A DNA stretch of 64,000 bases from Streptomyces sp. CB09001 (GCF_003369795.1 NZ_CP026730.1:6315001-6379000), one strand, 5' to 3'. Shown: positions 31,791 to 40,341, numbered from the stretch's first letter. Notes: generated by a model from the letters alone, not told the origin. Numbers and translations are program-made.

Positions 31791-32753
31791 TCAGCCCTCC
31801 GGGATCTCGAACTTGCTGGTGCGCCGCATGCCGGCCGCACGTCCCTTGCCGGAGACGACCAGCGCCATCTTGCGGCTGGCCTCGTCGATCATCTCGTCGC
31901 CGAGCATCGCCGAGCCCTTCTTGCCGCCCGCCTCGGACGTGTAGTAGTCGTACGCGTCCAGGATCAGCTCGGCGTGGTCGTAGTCCTCCTGGGAGGGCGA
32001 GAAGATCTCGTTGGACGCCTCGACCTGGCCCGGGTGCAGCACCCACTTGCCGTCGAAGCCGAGGGCGGCGGCGCGCTGCGCGACCTCGCGGTAACCGTCC
32101 ACGTTGCGGATCTGGAGGTAGGGGCCGTCGATCGCCTGGAGGTCGTTGGCGCGGGCGGCCATCAGGATCTTCATCAGGATGTAGTGGTAGGCGTCCGCCG
32201 GGTAGCCGGGCGGCTGCTCGCCCACGACCAGCGACTTCATGTTGATGGACGCCATGAAGTCGGCCGGACCGAAGATGATGGTTTCGACACGCGGGCTGGC
32301 CTGGGCGATCTCGTTGACGTTGTTCAGGCCCTGCGCGTTCTCGATCTGCGCCTCGATGCCGATCCGGCCGACCTCGAAGCCCATCGTCTTCTCGATCTGG
32401 GTGAGCAGGAGGTCCAGGGCGACGACCTGCTGGGCGTCCTGGACCTTCGGGAGCATGATGCAGTCCAGGTTCGGGCCCGCGCCCTCCACCACCGTCACCA
32501 CGTCCCGGTACGTCCACTCGGTCGTCCAGTCGTTGACGCGCACGACGCGGGTCTTGCCGGTCCAGTCGCCCTCGTTGAGGAACTTGACGATGGTGTGCCG
32601 CGCCTCCGGCTTGGCGAGGGGTGCGCAGGCGTCCTCCAGGTCGAGGAAAACCTGGTCGGCGGGGAGGCCCTGGGCCTTCTCCAGGAAGCGCGGGTTGCTT
32701 CCCGGGACCGCCAGGCAGGAACGCCGGGGGCGGAGACGGTTGACCGTGGTCAT
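31791..32753 (-). CDS. mcl: HpcH/HpaI (CitE-type) lyase, probable beta-methylmalyl-CoA/malyl-CoA lyase
   Basis: 320 aa. CitE family features are SCLAVPGSNPRFLEKAQGLP, VFLDLEDACAPLAKPEARHT, IGIEAQIENAQGLNN and IIFGPADFMASINM, with GFDGKWVLHPGQVEASNEIF at the CoA/metal site. In this operon it should split beta-methylmalyl-CoA into glyoxylate and propionyl-CoA, and may also handle malyl-CoA. Its ATG overlaps the ecm stop by four bases. Confidence 0.88.
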   Translation of the reverse strand: MTTVNRLRPRRSCLAVPGSNPRFLEKAQGLPADQVFLDLEDACAPLAKPEARHTIVKFLNEGDWTGKTRVVRVNDWTTEWTYRDVVTVVEGAGPNLDCIMLPKVQDAQQVVALDLLLTQIEKTMGFEVGRIGIEAQIENAQGLNNVNEIAQASPRVETIIFGPADFMASINMKSLVVGEQPPGYPADAYHYILMKILMAARANDLQAIDGPYLQIRNVDGYREVAQRAAALGFDGKWVLHPGQVEASNEIFSPSQEDYDHAELILDAYDYYTSEAGGKKGSAMLGDEMIDEASRKMALVVSGKGRAAGMRRTSKFEIPEG

Positions 32754-34777
32754 GCGGGGACCTCCAGGGGGTCGAGCTTGTTCGCGTACCGGATCTCGTC
32801 GACGATCCGGCCGATGATGCCGGTGATGTCGAAGTCCTTCGGGGTGAAGACCGCGGCCACTCCCGCGGCCCGCAGTTCCTCGGCGTCACCGTTCGGGATG
32901 ATGCCACCGGCGATCACCGGGATGTCTGTGGCACCGGCCACACGGAGCCGTTCGAGTACGTCCGGCACCAGCTGTGCGTGCGAGCCGGACAGGATGGACA
33001 GGCCCACCGCGTGCACGTCCTCCGCGAGGGCGGCGTCCACGATCTGCTCGGGGGTGAGCCTGATGCCCTGGTAGACCACCTCGAACCCGGCGTCGCGGGC
33101 CCGCACGGCGATCTGCTCGGCGCCGTTGGAGTGGCCGTCCAGGCCGGGCTTGCCGACCAGGAAGCGCAGCTTGCCGACACCCATCTCCTTGGCCGTCAGC
33201 TCCACCTTGCGGCGCACCTGCGACAGGGCCGAACCCTCCTCGGCGGTGACCGCGACCGGTGCCGAGGACACGCCGGTCGGCGCCCGGAACTCGCCGAACA
33301 CCTCGCGCAGCGCCCCGGCCCACTCGCCGGTCGTGGCGCCGGCCCGGGCGCACTCCAGGGTGGCCTCCATGAGGTTGCCGGTGCCGCGCGCGGCCTCCTT
33401 GAGCTTCTCCAGCGCCTTGCAGGGGCGCGGGTGGTTGAAGGGCGGCTGGTAGCGGGTGTCCCGCCAGTTCCGCAGCGAGGCGATGACACGGGCCTCCACC
33501 GCCGGGTCGACCGTCTGGATCGCGGTGTCCAGGTCGGCGGTCAGCGGGTTGGGCTCGGTGCCCTCGAAGGCGTTGACACCGATGATCTTCTCCTCGCCGG
33601 ACTCGATCCGGGCCCGGCGCTCGGCGTGCGAGGCGACCAGCTGCGACTTGAGGTAGCCGGACTCGACGGCGGCCATCGCGCCGCCCATCTCCTGGATGCG
33701 CCCGATCTCCGCGAAGGCCGCCTCGACCAGTTCCTCGACCTTCGCCTCGATCACCTTCGAGCCCTCGAAGATGTCCTCGTACTCCAGCAGGTCGCTCTCG
33801 TGCGCCAGCACCTGCTGGATGCGCAGCGACCACTGCTGGTCCCAGGGGCGGGGCAGGCCCAGCGCCTCGTTCCAGGCCGGCAACTGCACGGCACGCGCGC
33901 GTGCGTCCTTGGAGAGCGTGACCGCCAGCATCTCCAGCACGATCCGCTGGACGTTGTTCTCCGGCTGCGCCTCGGTCAGGCCCAGGGAGTTGACCTGGAC
34001 GCCGTAGCGGAAGCGGCGGTGCTTGGGGTCCTCGATGCCGTAGCGCTCACGGGTGACGCGGTCCCAGATGCGGCCGAAGGCGCGCATCTTGCACATCTCC
34101 TCGACGAAGCGCACGCCCGCGTTCACGAAGAAGGAGATGCGGCCGACCACGTCGCCCATGCGCTCCTGCGGCACCTGACCGCTGTCCCGCACGGCGTCGA
34201 GGACGGCGATCGCGGTGGACATCGCGTACGCGATCTCCTGCACCGGCGTGGCGCTCGCCTCCTGGAGGTGGTAGCTGCAGATGTTGATCGGGTTCCACTT
34301 GGGCAGGTGGGAGACCGTGTACGCGATCATGTCGGTCGTCAGGCGGAGCGAGGGCCCCGGCGGGAAGACGTGCGTCCCCCGGGACAGGTACTCCTTGACG
34401 ATGTCGTTCTGGGTCGTGCCCTGGAGCTGGGTGATGTCCGCGCCCTGCTCCTCCGCTACGACCTGGTAGAGCGCCAGCAGCCACATGGCCGTGGCGTTGA
34501 TGGTCATCGAGGTGTTCATCTGCTCCAGGGGGATGTCCTGGAACAGCCGGCGCATGTCACCGAGGTGCGCGACCGGCACCCCGACCCGGCCGACCTCGCC
34601 GCGGGCGAGGACGTGGTCGGAGTCGTAGCCGGTCTGGGTCGGCAGGTCGAAGGCGACCGACAGACCCGTCTGTCCCTTGGCGAGGTTGCGCCGGTACAGC
34701 TCGTTGGACGCCTCGGCCGTGGAGTGACCGGCGTAGGTGCGCATGAGCCACGGCCGGTCCTTCTGACGCTCAGTCAC
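32750..34777 (-). CDS. ecm: Ethylmalonyl-CoA mutase (MeaA-type B12-dependent mutase)
   Basis: 675 aa. The N-terminal mutase barrel has SVAFDLPTQTGYDSDHVLAR, INATAMWLLALY and GTTQNDIVKEYLSRGTHVFP. The C-terminal cobalamin domain has the DGHSNG form of DxHxxG with the cobalt-ligating His, then LSILSGSH and VIAGGIIP. Fusion of the catalytic and B12 domains in one chain is typical of MeaA/Ecm. It rearranges ethylmalonyl-CoA to methylsuccinyl-CoA. GTG 34777 is preceded by AGGAG. It follows ccr by ten bases and overlaps mcl. Confidence 0.94.
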   Translation of the reverse strand: MTERQKDRPWLMRTYAGHSTAEASNELYRRNLAKGQTGLSVAFDLPTQTGYDSDHVLARGEVGRVGVPVAHLGDMRRLFQDIPLEQMNTSMTINATAMWLLALYQVVAEEQGADITQLQGTTQNDIVKEYLSRGTHVFPPGPSLRLTTDMIAYTVSHLPKWNPINICSYHLQEASATPVQEIAYAMSTAIAVLDAVRDSGQVPQERMGDVVGRISFFVNAGVRFVEEMCKMRAFGRIWDRVTRERYGIEDPKHRRFRYGVQVNSLGLTEAQPENNVQRIVLEMLAVTLSKDARARAVQLPAWNEALGLPRPWDQQWSLRIQQVLAHESDLLEYEDIFEGSKVIEAKVEELVEAAFAEIGRIQEMGGAMAAVESGYLKSQLVASHAERRARIESGEEKIIGVNAFEGTEPNPLTADLDTAIQTVDPAVEARVIASLRNWRDTRYQPPFNHPRPCKALEKLKEAARGTGNLMEATLECARAGATTGEWAGALREVFGEFRAPTGVSSAPVAVTAEEGSALSQVRRKVELTAKEMGVGKLRFLVGKPGLDGHSNGAEQIAVRARDAGFEVVYQGIRLTPEQIVDAALAEDVHAVGLSILSGSHAQLVPDVLERLRVAGATDIPVIAGGIIPNGDAEELRAAGVAAVFTPKDFDITGIIGRIVDEIRYANKLDPLEVPA

Positions 34778-34787
34778 GTGGCGCTCC

Positions 34788-36131
34788 TCAGATGTTCCGG
34801 AAGCGGTTGATGGCGTCGAGGTGCTGCGCGCGCTTCTCGTGGTCGCGCACGCCCAGGCCCTCCTCGGGCGCCAGGCACAGCACGCCGACCTTGCCCTGGT
34901 GGAGGTTGCGGTGGACGTCGTAGGCCGCCTGGCCGGTGTCATCGAGGGAGTACACCTTGGAGAGGGTCGGGTGGATCTTGCCCTTGGCGACGAGGCGGTT
35001 GGCCTCCCATGCCTCGCGGTAGTTGGCGAAGTGGGAGCCGATGATGCGCTTCAGGGACATCCACAGGTAGCGGTTGTCGTACTCGTGCATGTAGCCCGAG
35101 GTCGAGGCGCAGGTGGTGATGGTGCCGCCCTTGCGGGTGACGAAGACGGAGGCGCCGAAGGTCTCGCGGCCGGGGTGCTCGAAGACGATGTCGATGTCCT
35201 CGCCGCCGGTGAGTTCGCGGATGCGCTTGCCGAAGCGCTTCCACTCCTTGGGGTCCTGGGTGTTCTCGTCCTTCCAGAACCGGTAGCCCTCGGCGCTGCG
35301 GTCGATGATCGCGTCGGCGCCCATCGCCCGGCAGATGTCCGCCTTCTGCTCGCTGGAGACGACGCAGATCGGGTTGGCGCCGCCGGCGAGGGCGAACTGG
35401 GTGGCGTAGGAGCCGAGTCCGCCGCTCGCGCCCCAGATGAGCACGTTGTCGCCCTGCTTCATGCCGGCGCCGTTGCGGGAGACCAGCTGGCGGTACGCGG
35501 TGGAGTTGACCAGGCCCGGAGCGGCGGCCTCCTCCCAGCTGAGGTGGGCGGGCTTCGGCATCAGCTGGTTCGACTTGACCAGCGCGATCTCCGCGAGGCC
35601 GCCGAAGTTGGTCTCGAAGCCCCAGATGCGCTGCTCGGGGTCGAGCATCGTGTCGTTGTGGCCGTCGGAGGACTCCAGCTCGACGGAGAGGCAGTGCGCG
35701 ACGACCTCGTCGCCCGCCTGCCAGGCGTTGACGCCCGGGCCGGTGCGCAGGACGACGCCCGCGAGGTCGGAGCCGATGACGTGGTACGGCAGGTCGTGGC
35801 GCTTGGCGAGGTCACTGACCCGGCCGTAGCGCTCCAGGAACCCGAAGGTGGACAGCGGCTCGAAGATCGAGGTCCACACCGAGTTGTAGTTGACCGAGGA
35901 GGCCATCACGGCCACCAGGGCCTCGCCGGGGCCCAGCTCGGGCACCGGCACGTCGTCCAGGTGGATCGACTTGCGGGGGTCCTTGTCGCGGGTGTCGAGG
36001 CCCGTGAACATCTCGGTCTCGTCCTTGTGCACGGTGATCGCGCGGTACGACTCGGGGAGCGGCAGCGCGGCGATGTCGGCCTTCGTGGAGTCGGGCGACT
36101 GGATCGCGTCCAGGATGTCCTTCACGGTCAC
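34788..36131 (-). CDS. ccr: Crotonyl-CoA carboxylase/reductase
   Basis: 447 aa, an MDR-superfamily enzyme. It shows VNYNSVWTSIFEPLSTFGFL, YHVIGSDLAGVVLRTGPGVN, WGFETNFGGLAEIALVKSNQ, LIWGASGGLGSYATQFALAGGAN (NADPH) and the C-terminal HLDAINRFRNI typical of Ccr. It carboxylates and reduces crotonyl-CoA to ethylmalonyl-CoA, which serves assimilation and also supplies polyketide extender units in streptomycetes. GTG 36131 has GGAGG. It is the first gene of the five-gene operon, and its promoter holds a palindromic operator. Confidence 0.95.
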   Translation of the reverse strand: MTVKDILDAIQSPDSTKADIAALPLPESYRAITVHKDETEMFTGLDTRDKDPRKSIHLDDVPVPELGPGEALVAVMASSVNYNSVWTSIFEPLSTFGFLERYGRVSDLAKRHDLPYHVIGSDLAGVVLRTGPGVNAWQAGDEVVAHCLSVELESSDGHNDTMLDPEQRIWGFETNFGGLAEIALVKSNQLMPKPAHLSWEEAAAPGLVNSTAYRQLVSRNGAGMKQGDNVLIWGASGGLGSYATQFALAGGANPICVVSSEQKADICRAMGADAIIDRSAEGYRFWKDENTQDPKEWKRFGKRIRELTGGEDIDIVFEHPGRETFGASVFVTRKGGTITTCASTSGYMHEYDNRYLWMSLKRIIGSHFANYREAWEANRLVAKGKIHPTLSKVYSLDDTGQAAYDVHRNLHQGKVGVLCLAPEEGLGVRDHEKRAQHLDAINRFRNI

Positions 36132-36268
36132 GGTGTTGCCTCCGGCGGTGAGCGCCCTGAGGGAGGGGCGCTGAGGGTTACGTCGGTGCTGCTGAGGTGA
36201 GGGTGTGCCTGTGACGCAGGCGTTCGGACGCGCAGGGGATGAGGTGCGGGGACAGCCCGAACACCTTC

Positions 36269-36297
36269 AACGTATGACACCGCGTGTCACCCCGCAA
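36269..36297 (-). promoter_or_regulatory. Candidate ccr promoter with operator in the spacer
   Basis: Reading the minus strand, TTGCGG (36297-36292), a 17-bp spacer, then TACGTT (36274-36269). Inside the spacer lies the perfect palindrome TGACAC-n3-GTGTCA (36275-36289). The spacing is ideal for a primary-sigma promoter, and a protein bound to the palindrome would block polymerase. The leader would be about 130 nt. The neighbouring TetR protein is the obvious candidate binder. Confidence 0.55.
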
Positions 36298-36310
36298 GGC
36301 ACTGAGTGCC
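36298..36310. promoter_or_regulatory. Second palindrome upstream of ccr
   Basis: GGCACT-G-AGTGCC is a perfect 13-bp palindrome directly upstream of the predicted ccr -35. A third, weaker inverted repeat (GATGAT at 36352-36357, ATCATC at 36365-36370) lies further upstream. The rest of 36132-36400 contains no gene. Confidence 0.35.
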
Positions 36311-36408
36311 AGAAACTGTTCTCAGATGAATTCTTTACGTGACAGATGAGCGATGATCGATCGAATCATCTCCCGCCGAAGGTGAAAAAGGGGCGCCGAC
36401 ATGCAAAA

Positions 36409-36431
36409 ACGGCCACCCGGTGGGTGGCCGT
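36409..36431 (-). terminator. Rho-independent terminator of the TetR gene
   Basis: ACGGCCACCC (36409-36418) pairs with GGGTGGCCGT (36422-36431) across a 3-nt loop, and on the minus strand the stem runs into a run of five T residues. It begins about 33 bp after the TetR stop and separates that gene from the ccr promoter. Confidence 0.85.
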
Positions 36432-36463
36432 CGTCACAGAGCGGAACGGTGCGGAGGGGACTG

Positions 36464-37279
36464 TCAGCGTTCCTTGAGAGCCTGCTCGATGGTGCGCATG
36501 ACCTCGTGCAGCGGCGCGTCGGTGCGGGCCACCGTCACGAGCACCTCGCCCTGCACGGAGGCGGAGGAGGCGACGGGACGGGCGGTGGCGGCCGTGCCGC
36601 GTCCCGCCCCGATGCCCGTCCCGAAGGTCTTCCGCACGATCGCGAAGGCGTGGTCCAGCTCGGCCTCGACGTCACCCTGCCCGTCCGCCCGCAGCCAGCG
36701 CCGCAGCACGTGGTTGTGCGCGGTCACCACGGCGGACGCCGCGACCTCCGCGAGCAGCGGGTCGTCGCCCGCGTCGTCGTCGTGCGCGTGCTCGTCGAAG
36801 TGGCCGAGCAGATAGCGGGTGAACAGCCGCTCGTAACGGGCCACCGACGCGATCTCCGCCTCGCGCAGGGTGGGCACCTCGCGCGTCAGCTTGTAGCGGG
36901 CGACCGAGATCTCCGGCCGGGCCGCGTACATCTTCATGACTTCCTTGATGCCGCGGCACACCGTGTCGAGCGGATGCTCGTGCGCGGGCGCCGCGTTGAG
37001 CACCGCCTCGGCCCGTACCAGGGTGTCGTCGTGGTCCGGGAAGATCGCCTCTTCCTTGGAGCGGAAGTGGCGGAAGAAGGTGCGGCGGGCGACCCCTGCC
37101 TGGGCCGCGATCTCGTCGACGGTGGTCGCCTCGTACCCCTTGGTCGCGAACAGCTCCATCGCCGCCGCCGCCAGTTCCCGGCGCATTTTGAGCCGCTGGG
37201 CGGCGGCCCGGCTGCCGGCTGCGCTCTCCGGCGCGTCGGACGTGGCTGAGGTACGTGAGGACTTGGCGGGCTGGGGCAT
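36464..37279 (-). CDS. TetR family transcriptional regulator
   Basis: 271 aa. The HTH is MRRELAAAAMELFATKGYEA then TTVDEIAAQAGVARRTFFRHFRSKEEAIF. The ligand domain is long, with an Ala/Thr-rich stretch near 230 and a final EVMRTIEQALKER helix. Start ATG 37279 is chosen; the frame is open upstream but Pro/Gly-rich. It sits between the duplicated hydroxyacyl-CoA dehydrogenase and ccr on the same strand and has its own terminator. By position it may control ccr, its own gene or the dehydrogenase gene, perhaps in response to an acyl-CoA. Confidence 0.9.
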   Translation of the reverse strand: MPQPAKSSRTSATSDAPESAAGSRAAAQRLKMRRELAAAAMELFATKGYEATTVDEIAAQAGVARRTFFRHFRSKEEAIFPDHDDTLVRAEAVLNAAPAHEHPLDTVCRGIKEVMKMYAARPEISVARYKLTREVPTLREAEIASVARYERLFTRYLLGHFDEHAHDDDAGDDPLLAEVAASAVVTAHNHVLRRWLRADGQGDVEAELDHAFAIVRKTFGTGIGAGRGTAATARPVASSASVQGEVLVTVARTDAPLHEVMRTIEQALKER

Positions 37280-37415
37280 GACCCGAACGTACTGCATGCG
37301 GGCGCAATCATGCGCGTGACCGGGGATTCCCCCGCCCGAGCGGGGCGGGGGAGACCCGGCCGGATCGAGCAGTCCGCCCCAGTCCTCCGCGGACCGCGGC
37401 CAGTCGCCCGGCGGC

Positions 37416-39221
37416 TCAGCGGCGGGCATGCTCGCGGAAACCGCGGCCCGTCTTGCGGCCGAGGCAGCCCGCGGCCACCAGGTGCTCCAGCAGCGGCGCC
37501 GGTGCGAGGCCCGGGTCGCGGAACTCCCGGTGCAGCACCTTCTCGATGGCGAGCGACACGTCGAGTCCGACCACGTCGAGCAGCTCGAACGGGCCCATCG
37601 GGTAACCGCCGCCCAGTTTCATCGCCGCGTCGATGTCGTCGAGGGTCGCGTAGTGCTCCTGCACCATCTTGACCGCGTTGTTGAGGTACGGGAACAGCAG
37701 CGCGTTCACGATGAACCCGGCCCGGTCGCCGCAGTCCACGGCGTGCTTGCGCACCTTGGCGCAGACCTCGTGGACGGTGGCGTGCACGTCGTCGGCGGTC
37801 AGCACGGTGCGGACCACCTCGACCAGTTTCATCGCCGGGGCCGGGTTGAAGAAGTGCATCCCGATCACGTCCTGCGGGCGCGAGGTGGCACGGGCGCAGG
37901 CGACGACCGGCAGTGAGGACGTGGTGGTGGCCAGCACCGCGCCGGGCTTGCAGACCTTGTCCAGCGTGCCGAACAGCTGCCGCTTGACGTCCAGGTCCTC
38001 GGCGACTGCCTCCACGGCCAGGTCGACGTCGGCGAAGTCGTCGTACGTGCCCGTCGGAGTGATCAGCTCCAGCGTCTGCGCGGCCGCCTCGGCACTCATG
38101 CGTCCCTTGTCGACCGACCGCGACAGCGACTTCCCGATGCGGGCCTTGGCCGTCTGCGCCTTCTCCGCGCTGCGGGCGGCCAGCACGACCTCGTACCCGG
38201 CCTTGGCGAACACCTCGGCGATGCCGGACGCCATAGTGCCCGAACCCGCCACGCCCACCGCGCGGACCGGCCGCCCGGCGACCGGGGCGCCGTCCCCGGC
38301 GGGGGTCAGCGCGTCCGGCACGACGACCGCGCTGCCCGGCGCCTCGTAGGTGTAGAAGCCGCGCCCCGCCTTGCGCCCCGTCAGACCCGCCTCGCTGAGC
38401 TGCCTGAGGATCGGGGCGGGGGCGTGCAGCCGGTCCCGGGAGGCGGCGTACATGGCCTCCAGAACCGTACGCGCGGTGTCCACGCCCACCAGGTCGAGCA
38501 GGGCCAGCGGCCCCATCGGCAGGCCGCAGCCGAGCCGCATCGCGGCGTCGATGTCCTCGCGGGAGGCGTAGTTCGCCTCGTACATCGCGGCGGCCTGGTT
38601 GAGGTAGCCGAACAGCAGCCCGTCCGCGACGAAGCCGGGCCGGTCCCCGACCGCGACCGGCTCCTTGCCGAGGTCGAGGGCGAGGTCGGTGACGGCCGTG
38701 ACGGCGGCGGGCGCGGTCAGCACCGAGGAGACGACCTCGACCAGCTTCATCGCCGGCGCCGGGTTGAAGAAGTGCAGGCCGAGCACCCGCTCCGGGCGGG
38801 CCGAGTCCGCGGCCAGCCGCGTGACGGACAGCGCGTTGGTGCCGGTCGCCAGGATCGCCTCCGGACGCACGATCCCGTCCAGCTCCCGGAAGACCCGCTG
38901 CTTGATCTCGTACGACTCCGGAACGACCTCGATCACCAGGTCGGCGCCGGCGGCCGCCCGCAGGTCGGTGGAGGTGCGGACGCGGCCCAGGGCGTCGGCG
39001 CGCTCCTGCCCGGTCAGGCGCCCGCGCTCGACGGCACGGGCGGTGGAGGACTCCAGCGCGGCGACCGCCTTGACGGCCTGCGCCTCGCTGACGTCGATGC
39101 CGATGACCTCGCGGCCGGCTCCGGCCAGGACCTCGGCGATGCCGGTGCCCATGGTGCCGAGGCCGACGACGGCGACGGTGCGGAGCGGGAACAGAGGAGT
39201 GTCGGACAGGGGAGTGGCCAT
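37416..39221 (-). CDS. Tandem-duplicated 3-hydroxyacyl-CoA (3-hydroxybutyryl-CoA) dehydrogenase
   Basis: 601 aa, two complete hydroxyacyl-CoA dehydrogenase units (each NAD domain plus C-domain) joined head to tail. Copy 1 (about 15-295) has VVGLGTMGTGIAEVLAGAG, LHFFNPAPAMKLVEVV and PMGPLALLDLVG. Copy 2 (about 315-600) has VAGSGTMASGIAEVFAKAG, MHFFNPAPAMKLVEVV and PMGPFELLDVVG. Copy 2 keeps the catalytic Ser region (TTTSSLPV) and Asn (GFIVNALL). Copy 1 has GTNALSV and GFVADGLL instead, losing both. The enzyme should interconvert acetoacetyl-CoA and 3-hydroxybutyryl-CoA, feeding crotonyl-CoA to ccr nearby. Confidence 0.92.
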   Translation of the reverse strand: MATPLSDTPLFPLRTVAVVGLGTMGTGIAEVLAGAGREVIGIDVSEAQAVKAVAALESSTARAVERGRLTGQERADALGRVRTSTDLRAAAGADLVIEVVPESYEIKQRVFRELDGIVRPEAILATGTNALSVTRLAADSARPERVLGLHFFNPAPAMKLVEVVSSVLTAPAAVTAVTDLALDLGKEPVAVGDRPGFVADGLLFGYLNQAAAMYEANYASREDIDAAMRLGCGLPMGPLALLDLVGVDTARTVLEAMYAASRDRLHAPAPILRQLSEAGLTGRKAGRGFYTYEAPGSAVVVPDALTPAGDGAPVAGRPVRAVGVAGSGTMASGIAEVFAKAGYEVVLAARSAEKAQTAKARIGKSLSRSVDKGRMSAEAAAQTLELITPTGTYDDFADVDLAVEAVAEDLDVKRQLFGTLDKVCKPGAVLATTTSSLPVVACARATSRPQDVIGMHFFNPAPAMKLVEVVRTVLTADDVHATVHEVCAKVRKHAVDCGDRAGFIVNALLFPYLNNAVKMVQEHYATLDDIDAAMKLGGGYPMGPFELLDVVGLDVSLAIEKVLHREFRDPGLAPAPLLEHLVAAGCLGRKTGRGFREHARR

Positions 39222-39524
39222 CGCGGGACTCCAGGATGAGGGGTGACGACGGGAACACGCCCGGGTACGCCGCGGGGCGCACCGGGTGCGTGAGAAGGAG
39301 GAGGAGAAGGAAGGGAGTGCGGGTGCTGCCGGGCCGACTCGCGCACACGCCCGGTGCCGTCCCGGGAGGCGTGCACACGCCCGCCCGGCGGCCTGTGACC
39401 GGCCCTGTCCCGAGGCCGAGTCCTGATGCGGTACCCGAGGTACCGGACCGACTGCCCTCCCGGTGGTTGCGTCACCAGACCACCGTGAGGAGTTGCTGCG
39501 GGTGGGTGACCCGCTCGTCTGAGG

Positions 39525-39540
39525 TTAACCCGCGGGTAAC
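39525..39540. promoter_or_regulatory. Palindrome in the 388-bp gap upstream of the HEAT-repeat gene
   Basis: The gap 39222-39609 has no gene. It contains TTAACCCGCGGGTAA, whose central ACCCGCGGGT is a perfect 10-bp palindrome. GGTACC occurs twice around CGA further upstream (about 39431-39445). These could be operators or just GC-rich chance; no clear promoter elements accompany them. Confidence 0.25.
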
Positions 39541-39609
39541 GAGCGCGCCAGCCCCCGACGTTCGTGATGTACGTCCCAGACGGGGTGTGACGCCCCTAAC
39601 CTCGGTGTC

Positions 39610-40203
39610 ATGGACGAAGAGTTGCGAGCGCTCACGGAGCGCTTACGGGCCGAGTCGGGGGCGTCGGGCGGTCCGGAGGCGGCGGCGGTGTACGACCGGC
39701 TCGCGGCAACCGGTGACCACGACGAGCTGGCCGCCGTGCTCACCGAGCCCGGACACCCGCTCTGGGCCCGGGAACTGGCCGCGTTCCGGCTCGGAGTGGC
39801 GGGGGACCGGCGAGCGTTCGAGTCGCTCGTACTCCTGCTGAACCACCGCGACCCGCCCCGCTGCGCCTCGGCCGCGCACGCCCTGGCGCGCCTGGACGAC
39901 CCGCGGACCGCCCGCGCGGCCGCGGCCCTCGCCACCAACGAACTGCGGGTCGCCTACGCCCTGCACCCGGTACGGCTGCTGGTCGAGCTGCGGGCCCCCG
40001 AGGCGGTGCCCGCGCTGATCACCACCCTGGAGCGGCGGCTGCGCCCGCACGACCCGTACCGGCGCGTCGCGCTCGCCTGCGTCGAGGGCCTCGGTGCCCT
40101 CGGCGACGACCGCGCCGGCCCCGTCCTGAACGACGCCCTCGCCCACCCGGCGCTGGCGGAGGCGGCGGTGCGGGCCCTGGCGCGCATCCCGGGGCAGCGG
40201 TGA
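39610..40203 (+). CDS. HEAT-repeat protein with a TTA codon
   Basis: 197 aa, all alpha-helical with HEAT-like pairs: PGHPLWARELAAFRLGVAGD, HRDPPRCASAAHALARLDDP, LRAPEAVPALITTLERRL and RRVALACVEGLGALGDDRAG. Such proteins act as binding scaffolds; no enzymatic motif is seen. Codon 12 is TTA (39643-39645), the rare codon read only by the bldA tRNA in Streptomyces. Production may therefore depend on developmental stage. A start is firm only at ATG 39610; the ribosome site is weak. Convergent with a GNAT gene across a repeat region. Confidence 0.8.
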   Translation: MDEELRALTERLRAESGASGGPEAAAVYDRLAATGDHDELAAVLTEPGHPLWARELAAFRLGVAGDRRAFESLVLLLNHRDPPRCASAAHALARLDDPRTARAAAALATNELRVAYALHPVRLLVELRAPEAVPALITTLERRLRPHDPYRRVALACVEGLGALGDDRAGPVLNDALAHPALAEAAVRALARIPGQR

Positions 40204-40227
40204 GCGGCGGGCCGGTGGCCCGGCGAC

Positions 40228-40340
40228 GACGGGCCGGCGCCCCGCGGACGACGGGCCGCCCGCCCCCACAGCGACGGGCCGGCGCCCCACAGCGACGGGC
40301 CGGCCCCCAGCGACGGGCCGATGCCGCGCGGTGACGGGCC
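40228..40340. repeat. Six spaced copies of GACGGGCC between convergent genes
   Basis: GACGGGCC starts at 40228, 40250, 40273, 40294, 40312 and 40333, with spacings of 18-23 bp. The bases between copies are also partly alike (GGCGCCCC). The array fills the gap between the HEAT-repeat gene and the convergent GNAT gene. Arms GGCCCG and CGGGCC at its left end can form a hairpin. Confidence 0.75.
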
Positions 40341-40341
40341 G

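Noticed and set aside
39525..39540. Iron-box (DmdR/IdeR) upstream of the HEAT-repeat gene
   Set aside because: TTAACCCGCGGGTAA is palindromic but lacks the TTAGGTTAGGCTAACC pattern, so it is listed only as an unassigned palindrome.
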